This document shows positions 51,741-61,675 of a stretch of 64,000 nt of DNA, piece by piece. The stretch is from Onthophagus taurus (lineage: Eukaryota; Arthropoda; Insecta; Coleoptera; Scarabaeidae). Position 1 is the first letter of the stretch. Every line of letters starts with the position of its first letter. The position numbers were made by a program, and so were the translations under genes. The notes below the pieces were generated by a model. That model was not told where the DNA came from and searched no databases. It worked only from the letters and a program-made list of their open reading frames with translations. The DNA lies in NCBI RefSeq assembly GCF_036711975.1, contig NC_091970.1, positions 10,237,501 to 10,301,500 on the forward strand. The letters are read 5' to 3'.

Positions 51741-54560
51741 CCATGGTATCATATTAAATATTCTTCGTTCTATTAACGTGTTTGAAAACAATAAATGACA
51801 TCAAGTTCAAAAGATCTTGTTCCTAACATAAATATATCGGTGAAAGAAGCTTTAATGCTTTATAAATAATAAAATAACAAGAGAGAATAACCTATATAGA
51901 GATCGTTATTTAAGCAAAACTCCGTGAAGAAATTTCCATTTTCATGTTCCTAAATGTATTTCCCCCCTTAATAATTCTATATTCTGATTGGTTAAAATAC
52001 AAATCAATCATGGCGCTTAAATTTTTAATACTGCGTCGGTGCAGTAACGGCTCATTTCTACACGAAAAATCATTAGATATTTCAGTTAGTGCGTTCGAAA
52101 TGGTTTATATATTTTGGAAGAGTATTTCCGTAAATATCAATCTTGGTTCGTCCCAACCTCATTTCGGGGATTTTACCCCCACATAATTGAGTGAAAAATA
52201 ATTTATTATGTTTATATATTATTTAGATGTCAAGATGAATTTATGGTTGATTTATTGAGTGATTTTAACGAATTCGGTATCCCGAATAATAAATAAGTGG
52301 ATAAAATCTTGAAAATTACATATATGGAAGGTTATTTACAACTTGATTTATGAATATTACGTTCCATTCGGATTGAATCAAAATAACATTAATAATGTTA
52401 TTTCAAATATATTCTATGGGTATTATGTTATTTGGGATAGCTTGGTGTTGGTATTCGCTTGAATTAGTAATTGTAGCGTATCACGCATTCTGATTATTTT
52501 GTATTTTCGGTTGTTATATCAATAAAGAATTTTCATTGAAATGGTTTGACCTTGATTTGAACTCCTCAGTGAAAGTGAGCAAGAACCTATTATAATAAAT
52601 TTACAAGAAGACATCAGTGATGAAAATGATAATATTCGAATATATCGAATTTTTTCGGCGCAGACTAACGATTTGAATTAAAAATCCAATTATAGAGCGA
52701 CATCTGTTACCCAATAGCGGAATAGTTCTGTTATTGAATGATAGATGTCACTAGATATAGACTATGATGTCACTACTATTAGCGGGAAATTTAAAACTCT
52801 GTCGTTCTGTTGTTAACATTACGCCAAAACTGCATTCTTTTTTCTCGTGGTACTCTTAAGAGTCGAAAGCCCTTCTTACTGCTATTTTTGCAACTCCAAA
52901 GGCAACAAGACGGCAATATTTTTGTAAATAAGTGGTGAGATGCAGTGACAAGATGTCAAACCGCCATTTTGGCTCGAAAACAGGCGTCATGAACCGCGAT
53001 ACTTTGTAAATCTAGGGACTTTAAAACTGAATATTACTTTTTTTTTTTAGGATTTTTTTAAGAAACAGTAATAACAACAAGATAAGTTAACAACAATAAG
53101 ATTAGCAATACTTTATTTTAATTTGTTTTAACTATAAGTTAACCTTACAAAACCAAATCAATTAAATTCCTTCATCTTCATAGTTTGAACGTCTTTCCCA
53201 GCACATGATCTAGCTTATTAATTTTCTTGTAGCACTCGACTCCATGATGAAACGAGAATTGATATTTGATTGCAGATTTATAAACAACACCTTATTTCAT
53301 TAAACGGTATAAGGGTTTCTTGTATTATATACAAACTGTATACGTAAAATAAAGAATAAATCATCAAAATTCATTTTTTTTAGGAAAAGTCTAATCAGAT
53401 TTATTTCTTACATTAATTTACACAGTGTATATTATGCAGAGTGTCCGTAAAGTAGCTAGGTTTAGATAGTTACTCATGACTACTGCTATTTTTATCATGT
53501 CCACAAATTTGAAATAGTTAAACTTTAAAGTGATTTATTGCAATAAAGACAAATTAAATATCAATATCTCGAAAACGACACTTAAAATTTAACTTTATGA
53601 TGTGCTACATGAATTTTGTTTAGAATTTCGAGATGAACCGAAATATGGAATAATATACAGGATGTTCCATTAACGAAAAGGTGACTTTGTTTCGACATAA
53701 CTTTTTTACTAACCTTGTATACTTAATTTGTCTTTATTGTAATATATTTAAAAAAAATCTTTTGCATCTTAAATACAGCAACCCTTTATATCATCTAATT
53801 ATACTTTACTACCTCGGCAACGCTGTTATCTCGATCACTATCTAATAGTACTTAAATAAAAGCTTTAACGTTTACCTTTTTAGAACTCACACTACTTCTT
53901 CGGCTACTATCTAACAAGATAGTATTGAAAGCCGATAAGGACTGAAGAAAAACTTGAAGTATTACAAATTACTTATCGCACTCAAACTCTTGGGTTCAGT
54001 AGAGGTCACTGGAAGAACTTCAGGCTCCTGTTTTATCTTAGGTGTATGGAGGATGGAAAGTAGTGTTGCACTTGAGTCATAAAAAGAAGAGCACGTAGAA
54101 GTGTATAATTTCTGCTTCTGCTCTAGACACTGCCTGAAAAACTTGCGATCTGACCCTAAGCTGATAAAGGGGAGACGTTCCTTTTGTTACTTGGTGCATG
54201 GAAAGGAAACAGTTATTAGAGGTTCGTCCGTGTTTGCGTTTTCCTCCAAGAGTTCCTCCGCTTGTTGTCGTGCCCTTTCTTCTCGCTGTTGAATCGATCG
54301 AGTTATAAGATCAAAGATGTCGATGTACCGTGCTTTTTCCTTTTCCGCGGAGTCTGTGCTGTTAAATTTGGAGTCTGAGGTGATAATACAGTTGCACGCT
54401 TCCTTTTTCCATCACCATTATCTCCAATAAAACCTAGGGGTTGCTCACCGACAGTTCTTTCACCATCCATTGAAAGTTTTCCATTACAATCCAGTTAAGT
54501 TAACTCTGCGTTTTTATTACGTTATCTCTCGTCCTGACTTTCCAAATTTCCACTCCTTGA
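51741..54560. other. Long stretch with no assignable gene
   Basis: AT-rich. An 80-residue plus-strand ORF (51944-52186) and short others show no family. Phrases ACAGGATGTTCCATTAACG (about 53655) and GCAGAGTGTCCGTAAAGTAG (about 53436) resemble ends of mariner-type elements but have no paired partner. On the minus strand, about 54360-54090 reads a coding-like stretch (ITRSIQQREERARQQAEELL) that I do not recognise. Nothing else is claimed. Confidence 0.4.
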
Positions 54561-56400
54561 TGGTTCTAGTATCGATATGTCCAAAATCATTACACAACTA
54601 ATCCAACACATAGCACATGTTGCGAGAAAAATTGTGCAACTGCCACCGCACCGCACGTGTTTGTGCCAACGCGAGTCGTGCTGCGACGTGTCTGTTGCGT
54701 CAGCACACAGGAAGAACGTTACGTCGATTAGAGTACGGTGTACCATCAACCGAAAGGTTAAGGAAATAACGATGGCATCTCAAGGATTGGAAAGGCTGGC
54801 CAAGGACGCGAGGAAAGGTAAGTGGAATCTTGTCATCGGATGTGACTCTAATACACACTCAACTGCGTGGGGCAGTGCTGATGATAATGGAAGAGGTAAG
54901 TCCCTTTTTGAATTCATTTTTAGAAGTAATTTAGATATGCTTAATTGAGGCTCTGAGCCGACCTTTATCATTAGAGGTCAATCAGTCATCGACATCACAC
55001 TCGCTTCGATGGGTATCTTCGATCCACAATTGACCGGTTTCCGACAACGTTTCAATGTCGGACCATAGATGGATCACTTTCGATCTTGGAACCATAAAGA
55101 TTGGAAAGAACCTAAAGCGTAACCCCTTTGAAGTTGAGGTGTACCTATATACCATTAGTGATTCCTTAATTAGAGCTTATAAAAAGGCCTGTCTCCTCCG
55201 ATCAGAGGCCGTCTCTGGGTGTGCTACCATTTGGTGGTGTCCTGAGCTCGGCAAACTCAAAAAGGAGGCACGAACAGCCTTTTATACAGCTAAAAACTCA
55301 AAATTAGATTCCGACTGGAAACTTTATATAAGAAAATTAGCGAAGTTCAAAAAAAGCGTTCGTCATAGAAAACGAGAAACGTGGAGGAAATTTCCTCCTG
55401 CAACGAAGTTTCTCGGCTAAATCGGGTTCTGGCTTCAGACCCTGAACGACGAATTGGCTTACTAAAAAATGCTGACAACCTTTTGGAGAGTCTTCATTGG
55501 AGGACACCAACCATGAACCTACTGCAGATGATTGGATTTCAGCCGAAGAGATCTGCAGGGAGGAAAAAATACGGTGGGCCATCAACAGTTCAAAACACCA
55601 GGACCAGACGGTATTATACCAGCCCTTTTACAATGAGGCTTGAAGGACTTAGTACCTCACCTAGTGGAAATCTTCCAGGCATGCCGGGCTATGTACCCAG
55701 TCGGTGGCGTGAGGTCACGGTGAACTTCATACCAAAACCGAGTAAGCTTTATTATTTCACACCGAAATCGTTTAGACCAATCAGTCTCTCCTCCTTTCTT
55801 TTGAAAACTCTGGAAAGACTGTGTGATGGCTACATTAGAGATTTCTGTCTTCCAACTAAACCAGTAAATCCTAATCAACACGCCTACACTCAGGGCAAGT
55901 CCACACTAACAGCTCTTCACTCAGTGACCAGCTTTGTTGGTGGAGCGCTGGACCTAAAGGAGTCCGCCCTGGGTGTTTTTATAGATATAGAGGGAGATTT
56001 GATAAAACAACTTTCTCTGGTATTAACGAAGCCTTGTTAGAGCATAATGTTCCACCGACTCCTGCATGGGATAGTTAAGCTTAAGGTTGGCGATGTCAGT
56101 TTCCAAGGAGGAGTTACTCGAGGCTGTCCACAAGGGGGTGTACTGCACGGGTCATTGTAAGTTAAACAAGCATCTTTATAACCTTAAGCTTGCTGTTAGT
56201 CCTCTCTTTCGCCTCTGTGAAGAGAGCGAGGAGATGGTTCGACACAAGAACACACATCTGAGCTGTATCCTAGCCTTCGGAAATTCCTTAGGCTGGTTGA
56301 TGTAGCCGGAGAGAGTGCTGGAGAATGTACAAGGGGCCCGTTGGGGACTAGGTGCTGTATGCGAAAGCCTACATGTATGCATACATACATTACAAGTGGG
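54561..56400 (+). pseudogene. LINE with RNase-H-type tail, heavily deleted (I/R1-like)
   Basis: Plus-strand pieces: the endonuclease C-terminal half (GKWNLVIGCDSNTHSTAWGS, DDNGRGKSLFEFIF, then SEPTFIIRGQSVIDITLAS) at 54770-55020, and a linker (WWCPELGKLKKEARTAFYTA) at 55055-55420. The RT at 55430-56150 has WREVTVNFIPKPSK, KSFRPISLSSFLLKTLERLC, NPNQHAYTQGKST, ALGVFIDIEG and, in the next frame, FQGGVTRGCPQGGVLHG. It then jumps directly to the C-terminal finger GHCKLNKHLYNLKLAV and RLCEESEEM at about 56150-56240, so the YADD box and RNase H have been deleted. The piece at 35.7-36.3 kb is a relative. Confidence 0.82.
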
Positions 56401-57110
56401 CTAGAAACATAATTACTGTACGACCGAGTTGTGTAATCACACGAGTATTCTAATTATGCTCTAAATTGACTGCAAAAATTGCTTAAAAATCAATTTCTTT
56501 ACAAACGTCTATTTTGACATGTATAAAAATATTTTGAAGTCATTGTTGACAATTTTGAATTAATGTCAGTTTCAATAACCTGTTTACACATCTGAAATAA
56601 GTGTTTCAAAATGTAAAAACATAACAATTAATGTTTATAATAAATAGTATTGATTCTCTTTAAATAGGTAGCACTTTTTCTTTTGTATTGTTGCTCGTTT
56701 CAATAAATTAAATCTGTTCCGATTGGGCTAAAAATGCGTTACGTAATGAAACCAATGCGGTAATGGACTTCATTACGTAACTCAAATCACCTCAAATGCA
56801 GAGGTCGCTTACTTCCATGGCTCTACATGTTACAAATACATTTCCACTGTCTTAAACCACAGTAACTACTTGTGCATCAAAATCACGGTGCAATATCTTT
56901 GCCGTTAGAGCAAAAATAACCGAGGTCACTAGTAGTGTAGAAACGAGAGTTCTGGATTACGGTCCTCTTGTGACCAACTTAAATCTAGGGGGTTAAAAAG
57001 CAACAAGATTTAGGTTGGTATTGGAAAACTAACTAGATCTGGTGACTTTTTAAAAAGTAACTAGGAAAAGTCGCGCCATCTAGTGGTTGGTAGTGGAACT
57101 AAAGTAATGT
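56401..57110. other. No recognisable feature
   Basis: AT-rich flank of the Penelope-like element. GCGCCATCTAGTGGTTG occurs at about 57073, similar in style to GCGCCATCTATTGCTG at 13744, a phrase common in insect intergenic DNA. Confidence 0.35.
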
Positions 57111-57209
57111 AGATGAAAATACTTTTTTCTATACTTTTTCAATGTTATATTTATTTAAGGTCTCTATTCTACATGTTTCGAGGATCCAGTCCTCATCTTC
57201 AGGAAAATG
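57111..57209 (-). repeat. Penelope-like left terminal repeat (inverted relative to right)
   Basis: 99 bases, TAGATGAAAATACTTTTTTC ... CTTCAGGAAAAT, the complement of 61430-61528 with a few differences (for example GGTCTC versus GTTCTC). Confidence 0.9.
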
Positions 57210-58691
57210 CTCAACAAAAGTAACAAATATGCCCCCAAAAAAGAACCAAGCTTACGAAGAACTGCATTGGAAATTGAGGCCACAATTAAAGGTAAACCTA
57301 ATGAAAGAGACATTTCAAGAGAAATACAACAGTTATTGATCGCGGAAGAAATTAAAAGAGGTAGAGAAAAACTCCAGAACGGGAACAAGAAGAAGAGAAG
57401 ATTAAAAGAAGAGCAGAAGAAAGAAACAACAACAATACAAAACATAAAGAAAAAAGTAAAGAACAACCAAGTGATAATCACCAAGGGAGACAAAAATGCA
57501 GGTTTGGTTATACTTGATAAAAACGAATATAATGTTAAAACTGAAACTTTCCTTAACGAAAATAACTTTAGACAAATTGAAAGAAATCCCACTGTCACTT
57601 TTAATAATAAGGTTAGGAGATATATTAACAAAATAAAAGAAACCCTATCTAAATATGAAAAATACCCCAATAAGTTACTTCCGATGAACCCAAAAATACC
57701 ACGACTATACTCCCTCATTAAACTGCATAAAGAAAATCATCCCATACGACCAATCATTACCTCAATAGATTCTAGCACTTATAAAATAGCAAAATTCCTT
57801 ATAACCTTCATGAAAAATGTCATTCGATTTCAAGCAAATCACACAGTTAAAAATAGAAACGATTTACTAACAGAACATAACAGCTTAACGTTAAAGGAAA
57901 CTTACCTTCTAGTTTCATATGACATAACCAATCTATACACTAACATACCTACTGGAGAATCATTGGAAATTATCAGAACCATATTGGAAACTAAACTAAA
58001 GGATAAAGGAGAAATAGACACAATATATAATTTGTTCAAACTATGCATCGAACAAAACTTTTGCCTGTTTAATGATAAAATGTATATGTACAACGAAGGT
58101 CCACCAATGGGTTCACCCCTCAGTGGACTAATAGCTGACATTTTCCTCAATAAACTAGAAAACGACCATACAATAAATAGTATCAACCCTTTTAGGAACA
58201 AGATCATAACATGGAAACGATATGTAGACGACATTTCAGTAATATTTGATACCCGAGACCATTCCATAGCTGAAAATATGCACTCATACCTTAATAAACT
58301 ACACCCCAACATAAAATTCACCACAGAAATTGAAAATAATAATAAAATAAACTTTCTTGATGTCGAAATATATAAAATGGACAATGACATACATTACAAC
58401 ATTTACAGAAAACCCACACAAACAGACTCAATTATTCCCTATAACTCATTTCACTCAAACACTCATAAAATGGCAGCAATTAGAACATACTTACATAGAG
58501 CCTTTAATACATATTTAAAACCGGAAAGCTTAAAGAAGGAATTGAACATTATCAAACAGATAACAAGAAACAATAATTTCCCAGAAAACTTAATTGACAA
58601 AATGATTGACAAACAAAAACAAAAGTGCCACCTGCAAAACACTACATCATTGATACCCTGTAATCAAAGAAATAAACCTACATATAAATAA
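57207..58691 (+). CDS. Penelope-like reverse transcriptase (interrupted at its 3' end)
   Basis: 494 residues in one open frame. A lysine-rich N-terminal part with a probable coiled coil (EEIKRGREKLQNGNKKKRRL) is followed by NNQVIITKGDKNAGLVILDK, the block that opens Penelope RTs. Then come PRLYSLIKLHKENHPIRPI, YLLVSYDITNLYTNIP (first catalytic Asp), GPPMGSPLSGLIADIFL, WKRYVDDISVIF (catalytic YVDD), KINFLDVEIYK and YRKPTQTD. RT copies element RNA using its own endonuclease nick. The natural ORF would run on into the GIY-YIG part, but a LINE inserted just after NKPTY brings a stop codon. All RT catalytic residues appear intact. Confidence 0.9.
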   Translation: MLNKSNKYAPKKEPSLRRTALEIEATIKGKPNERDISREIQQLLIAEEIKRGREKLQNGNKKKRRLKEEQKKETTTIQNIKKKVKNNQVIITKGDKNAGLVILDKNEYNVKTETFLNENNFRQIERNPTVTFNNKVRRYINKIKETLSKYEKYPNKLLPMNPKIPRLYSLIKLHKENHPIRPIITSIDSSTYKIAKFLITFMKNVIRFQANHTVKNRNDLLTEHNSLTLKETYLLVSYDITNLYTNIPTGESLEIIRTILETKLKDKGEIDTIYNLFKLCIEQNFCLFNDKMYMYNEGPPMGSPLSGLIADIFLNKLENDHTINSINPFRNKIITWKRYVDDISVIFDTRDHSIAENMHSYLNKLHPNIKFTTEIENNNKINFLDVEIYKMDNDIHYNIYRKPTQTDSIIPYNSFHSNTHKMAAIRTYLHRAFNTYLKPESLKKELNIIKQITRNNNFPENLIDKMIDKQKQKCHLQNTTSLIPCNQRNKPTYK

Positions 58692-60465
58692 ATAAATAAA
58701 TAAATAATCATTTATTGTACAAAGAAGTATAAAGAAAAAAAAACAATATATATATATAAACAAAATCAAAATATAATCATAGAAACGAAAAAAGTTATAA
58801 CAAAAATAAAGAGAGAAAAAAAAAAAAAAAAAAAAAAAGAACACATCTCAACTACAGCAAAAATAGAAAATAACTTCTCTTCTTTGCACAACCGCGAGGT
58901 GACAATTCAGGAACAACACCTGATCTTCCATTGTCACCTCGAAAAAAAAAAGAAAAACAATTTTAAAACAAAAAAGTTAGGGAAAAAAAAAAAACAAATT
59001 AGGAAAGTAAAAATTAAAAATTACAAAATTAAGAAAATTAAATTCCGGGTTCATACAAAAGCAATAAAGTAGTTATAACTGCCAGACCGGTAAACAACAA
59101 CCGAACTTGACTCACCATCTGACCTGATCGCCCATCACACTCAGATTCTGACGCTGATTAATAATTAATGTCTGATTATCGAAAAGTTTTGCATAGAGCT
59201 CTCTCCGAAACCGCGCAGCCCCCACGGACTTAAGTTCATCCGGCAGTTCATTATATGATTTATATATGTGATACGAGAAGGAACGCTTAAACATTGAGGT
59301 TCTATGATAAGGAGGATATATGTGGTGTTTCCCTCTCGTATCACGATCACGAACTGTAAAATTAAAGCGTATTTTATCATATAAATACTTAGGGGTTTTC
59401 GTTTTTATTAATTTGTTATAAAATATGAGTACATGGAGCTGCCTTCTGTTACCCATTGATAACCACCCCGCCCCAGTCAGTTTATAAGTTATAGAATCGA
59501 ATTTGCGGATACCATAAATAAATCTTAGGCAGTTGTTCTGCACTACCTGAATGCGTTTTGCTTCAGAAGAACAAATAGCAGGGTGGTAGACCGGTACTAA
59601 ATAATTAAACTGCGACAGCACAAGAGCTTCGCATAATCCCTTCTTCAAGTGAGGAGGCAGACACGCCCTGTGAGGATATAACATCCGTAAACTCAAATAA
59701 GCATTTCTAATGTACCGCCCGACCTGAGTTCTATATCTAAAGTCACTCGATAGAGAAAGACCTAAACTTTTAGCTTCGTCTATAAAGGGAAGAGTGCAAC
59801 CACCAATATTAATGTGTATTAAGTTCTTCAGCTCAGAACAGATACGCTGATTGCCGAACAACATAACCGCAGATTTCCCAGGATTAATTTTCAGCTGGTG
59901 TAAATTTGAAATATCCCACAGGGTTTGAAGGTCCAAGTTGATTTTCTCTTGTGCTGTGATATATTCATCCGGTTTAAAACTACAATAGAGCTGGGTATCA
60001 TCAGCATACATATGAAAGTTGTTAAACCTAATGCACTCCAATATAAGGGAAGTGTAAAACGTGTATAAAATTGGCGCGATAATTGAACCCTGTGGGACAC
60101 CATGCTCGACCAGTCTAGCTGTAGACAACAAATTATCTATTTGAACCACTTGATAACGATTGGACAGATAATCACCAAGGAGTTGCTGCGCAGACACGCC
60201 AAGCCCAAAGTAATTTAAAATTTTTAATAAAGTGCTATGGTTCACCGTATCAAACGCCTTACTGTAATCTAACAACGTTACTATTGTTACATCGCCCCTG
60301 TCTGTAGCCACCATAATGTCATCCGTGATTGCCAACATTGCCGTCGTACAGCTGTATCCCCCTCGGAAGCCAGACTGAGTAAGAGGAAAAATATCATAGA
60401 GGCTAGCAAACTGCGTCAGTTGACATTGATATTGTTCTTCAATATAATACCCAGGACATTTAACT
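58692..60465 (-). mobile_element. LINE (L2/CR1-like) inserted in Penelope ORF, 5'-truncated
   Basis: On the minus strand it starts abruptly at about 60465 within the RT, and ends with 3' sequence, an A/T-rich stretch and a TTTATTTATT-type tail at about 58686-58705. An A-run (plus strand) lies at 58818-58840. It splits the Penelope reading frame. Confidence 0.82.
59112..60465 (-). pseudogene. LINE reverse transcriptase, 5'-truncated but open
   Basis: The open frame, counting only the LINE-derived part (about 450 residues), begins within RT block 2: FPLTQSGFRGGYSCTTAML. It continues with VTIVTLLDYSKAFDTVNHST (first catalytic Asp), VEHGVPQGSIIAPILYTFY, FNNFHMYADDTQLYCSF (catalytic Asp pair), KINPGKSAVMLFG, SLGLSLSSDFRYRTQVGRYI and the thumb, ending in KRSFSYHIYKSYNELPDELK. 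The upstream part of the displayed frame (MSLVLCSF...) is antisense Penelope sequence, not LINE. The RT domain lacks its first blocks and any endonuclease, so it is a dead-on-arrival copy, but the remaining frame has no stop, which suggests a young insertion. Confidence 0.88.
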
Positions 60466-60900
60466 ACTAAAATAAAGAAAATTTTTACAAAATATGATCT
60501 TAATATAACTTTCAAAACGAACAACACTTTAACTAATTCCTTGATAAATAATAAACAATCGTTCAATACACTCGACAAAAATGGAGTATATAAATTGGAA
60601 TGCACAACTTGCAACGCAACATACATAGGTGCGACAGGTAGAGCACTAAAAACACGAATAAAAGAACATAAAACTAGAGACAATTCTAACTTTGGTAAAC
60701 ACCTAATATTTAATCATGACCACGAATTCAATGAAAACAATGATGCACACATACTCCACAATATTAATAAGGGACATTTAATGGAATTACTGGAAGGATA
60801 CGAGATAAAAAGATTTATATTTAACAATCCCAATACCGTATGCCTTAACGAACAAGAATGCCTAAACACCAAAATAAACGAGAGTATCAAGATAAAGTAG
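60466..60900 (+). CDS. Penelope-like GIY-YIG endonuclease, C-terminal part of the split ORF
   Basis: From about 60466 the frame (TTKIKKIFTKYDLNITFKTN) continues the Penelope protein after the LINE. It reaches GVYKLECTTCNATYIGATGR (GIY-YIG core, with CxxC), then ALKTRIKEHKTRDNSNFGKH, NHDHEFNENN and LLEGYEIKRFIFNN, and stops at 60900. The first Met of a free-standing reading is at 60541. It cuts target DNA to prime reverse transcription. The only evident defect is the LINE insertion. Confidence 0.85.
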   Translation, partial: TKIKKIFTKYDLNITFKTNNTLTNSLINNKQSFNTLDKNGVYKLECTTCNATYIGATGRALKTRIKEHKTRDNSNFGKHLIFNHDHEFNENNDAHILHNINKGHLMELLEGYEIKRFIFNNPNTVCLNEQECLNTKINESIKIK

Positions 60901-61429
60901 CGACTTGATTCTGCAATATTTTGGTTCCTTGGCTACTATTCCCATCCTATCCACAAAACTCCCAAACCTCCCATCACAACTCATCACAAACCCAACACCA
61001 ATTTATAGAAAGTTTTTAAAAACAAAATTTTTAAAATGTAAGTCCTTTAACCACCCAAATTCAATGTCGCCAATTGTATTTGATTTTAATCTTAATTTAA
61101 GTTTGATTTTGTTATATATAGCATAGCGATAATACGTCATCCAAAACTGGTTCCATAATACACGCCGATGAGTTCCAGAATCTTCCGATTCAATTTTAAT
61201 AGTTTTTTCCGTTTTAATTGTTTAGTCCTAAGAATTTTGAATTGTAATCTGAGGGATATGGTTATCTTTTATTCAAAAATTGACGTAAGTAGAAATAAGG
61301 ACACAATAATTTTTAATTTTCTTTAAGATTGACATAACCTAAAAATAATTTTAATTTTCCTTTCTTTTACACACTGTTTTGAATTTCAAACTTAATTTTG
61401 ATTTGATTATCTTGTATTCATGTACAGGA
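60901..61429. other. Penelope-like 3' untranslated region
   Basis: AT-rich sequence between the end of the endonuclease reading frame and the right terminal repeat. A short ORF (60905-61126) has no recognised family. Confidence 0.5.
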
Positions 61430-61528
61430 ATTTTCCTGAAGATGAGGACTGGATCCTCGAAACATGTAGAATAGAGAACTTAAATAAATATAACATTGAA
61501 AAAGTATAGAAAAAAGTATTTTCATCTA
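61430..61528 (+). repeat. Penelope-like right terminal repeat
   Basis: 99 bases starting ATTTTCCTGAAGATGAGG and ending AAAAGTATTTTCATCTA. Inverse of 57111-57209. Confidence 0.9.
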
Positions 61529-61675
61529 AATCAACACAATGTTAAGAAAAACCAAAAACAATTATTAAAGTAATGTAGGTACTGCCTTGACCACAATAAT
61601 TCGCGAGTGGCCAATATCTTCGCTTTTGGTCGAGCCTATGGTTTAATTGCACTTTAGTACACAATAACTACTAGT
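61529..61675. other. Downstream of gene 4
   Basis: Short flank between the Penelope-like element and the stop codon of gene 4 (which reads toward it). The phrase TTAAAGTAATGTAGGTACTG at 61566 resembles CTAAAGTAATGTAG at 57100, just before the left Penelope repeat. Too diverged to call a target duplication. Confidence 0.4.

Larger units (their letters stand above)
57111..61528 (+). mobile_element. Penelope-like retroelement with inverted terminal repeats
   Basis: The ends 57111-57209 and 61430-61528 are 99-bp inverted copies differing at only a few bases. Between them are the RT (57207-58691), the continuation after a LINE insertion (60466-60540) and a GIY-YIG endonuclease (60541-60900), followed by about 500 bases of 3' sequence. 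Each end, read toward the outside, contains CTGAAGATGAGGACTGGATC then CTCGAAAC, which resembles the hammerhead-ribozyme-like core reported in Penelope terminal repeats (CUGANGA ... GAAA); folding was not tested. A LINE on the opposite strand (58692-60465) interrupts the ORF. Confidence 0.93.

Noticed and set aside
57164..57718. 184-residue hydrophobic minus-strand ORF, also 57902-58390
   Set aside because: Antisense of the Penelope-like RT; the apparent membrane protein is the complement of Lys/Asn-rich codons.
58647..58844. Phe-rich 65-residue ORF
   Set aside because: Translation of the A/T-rich tail of the LINE, not a gene.
60466..60683. N-terminal part of the long minus-strand ORF 59112-60683
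   Set aside because: The first 70 residues are antisense Penelope sequence; the LINE-derived part starts at about 60465.
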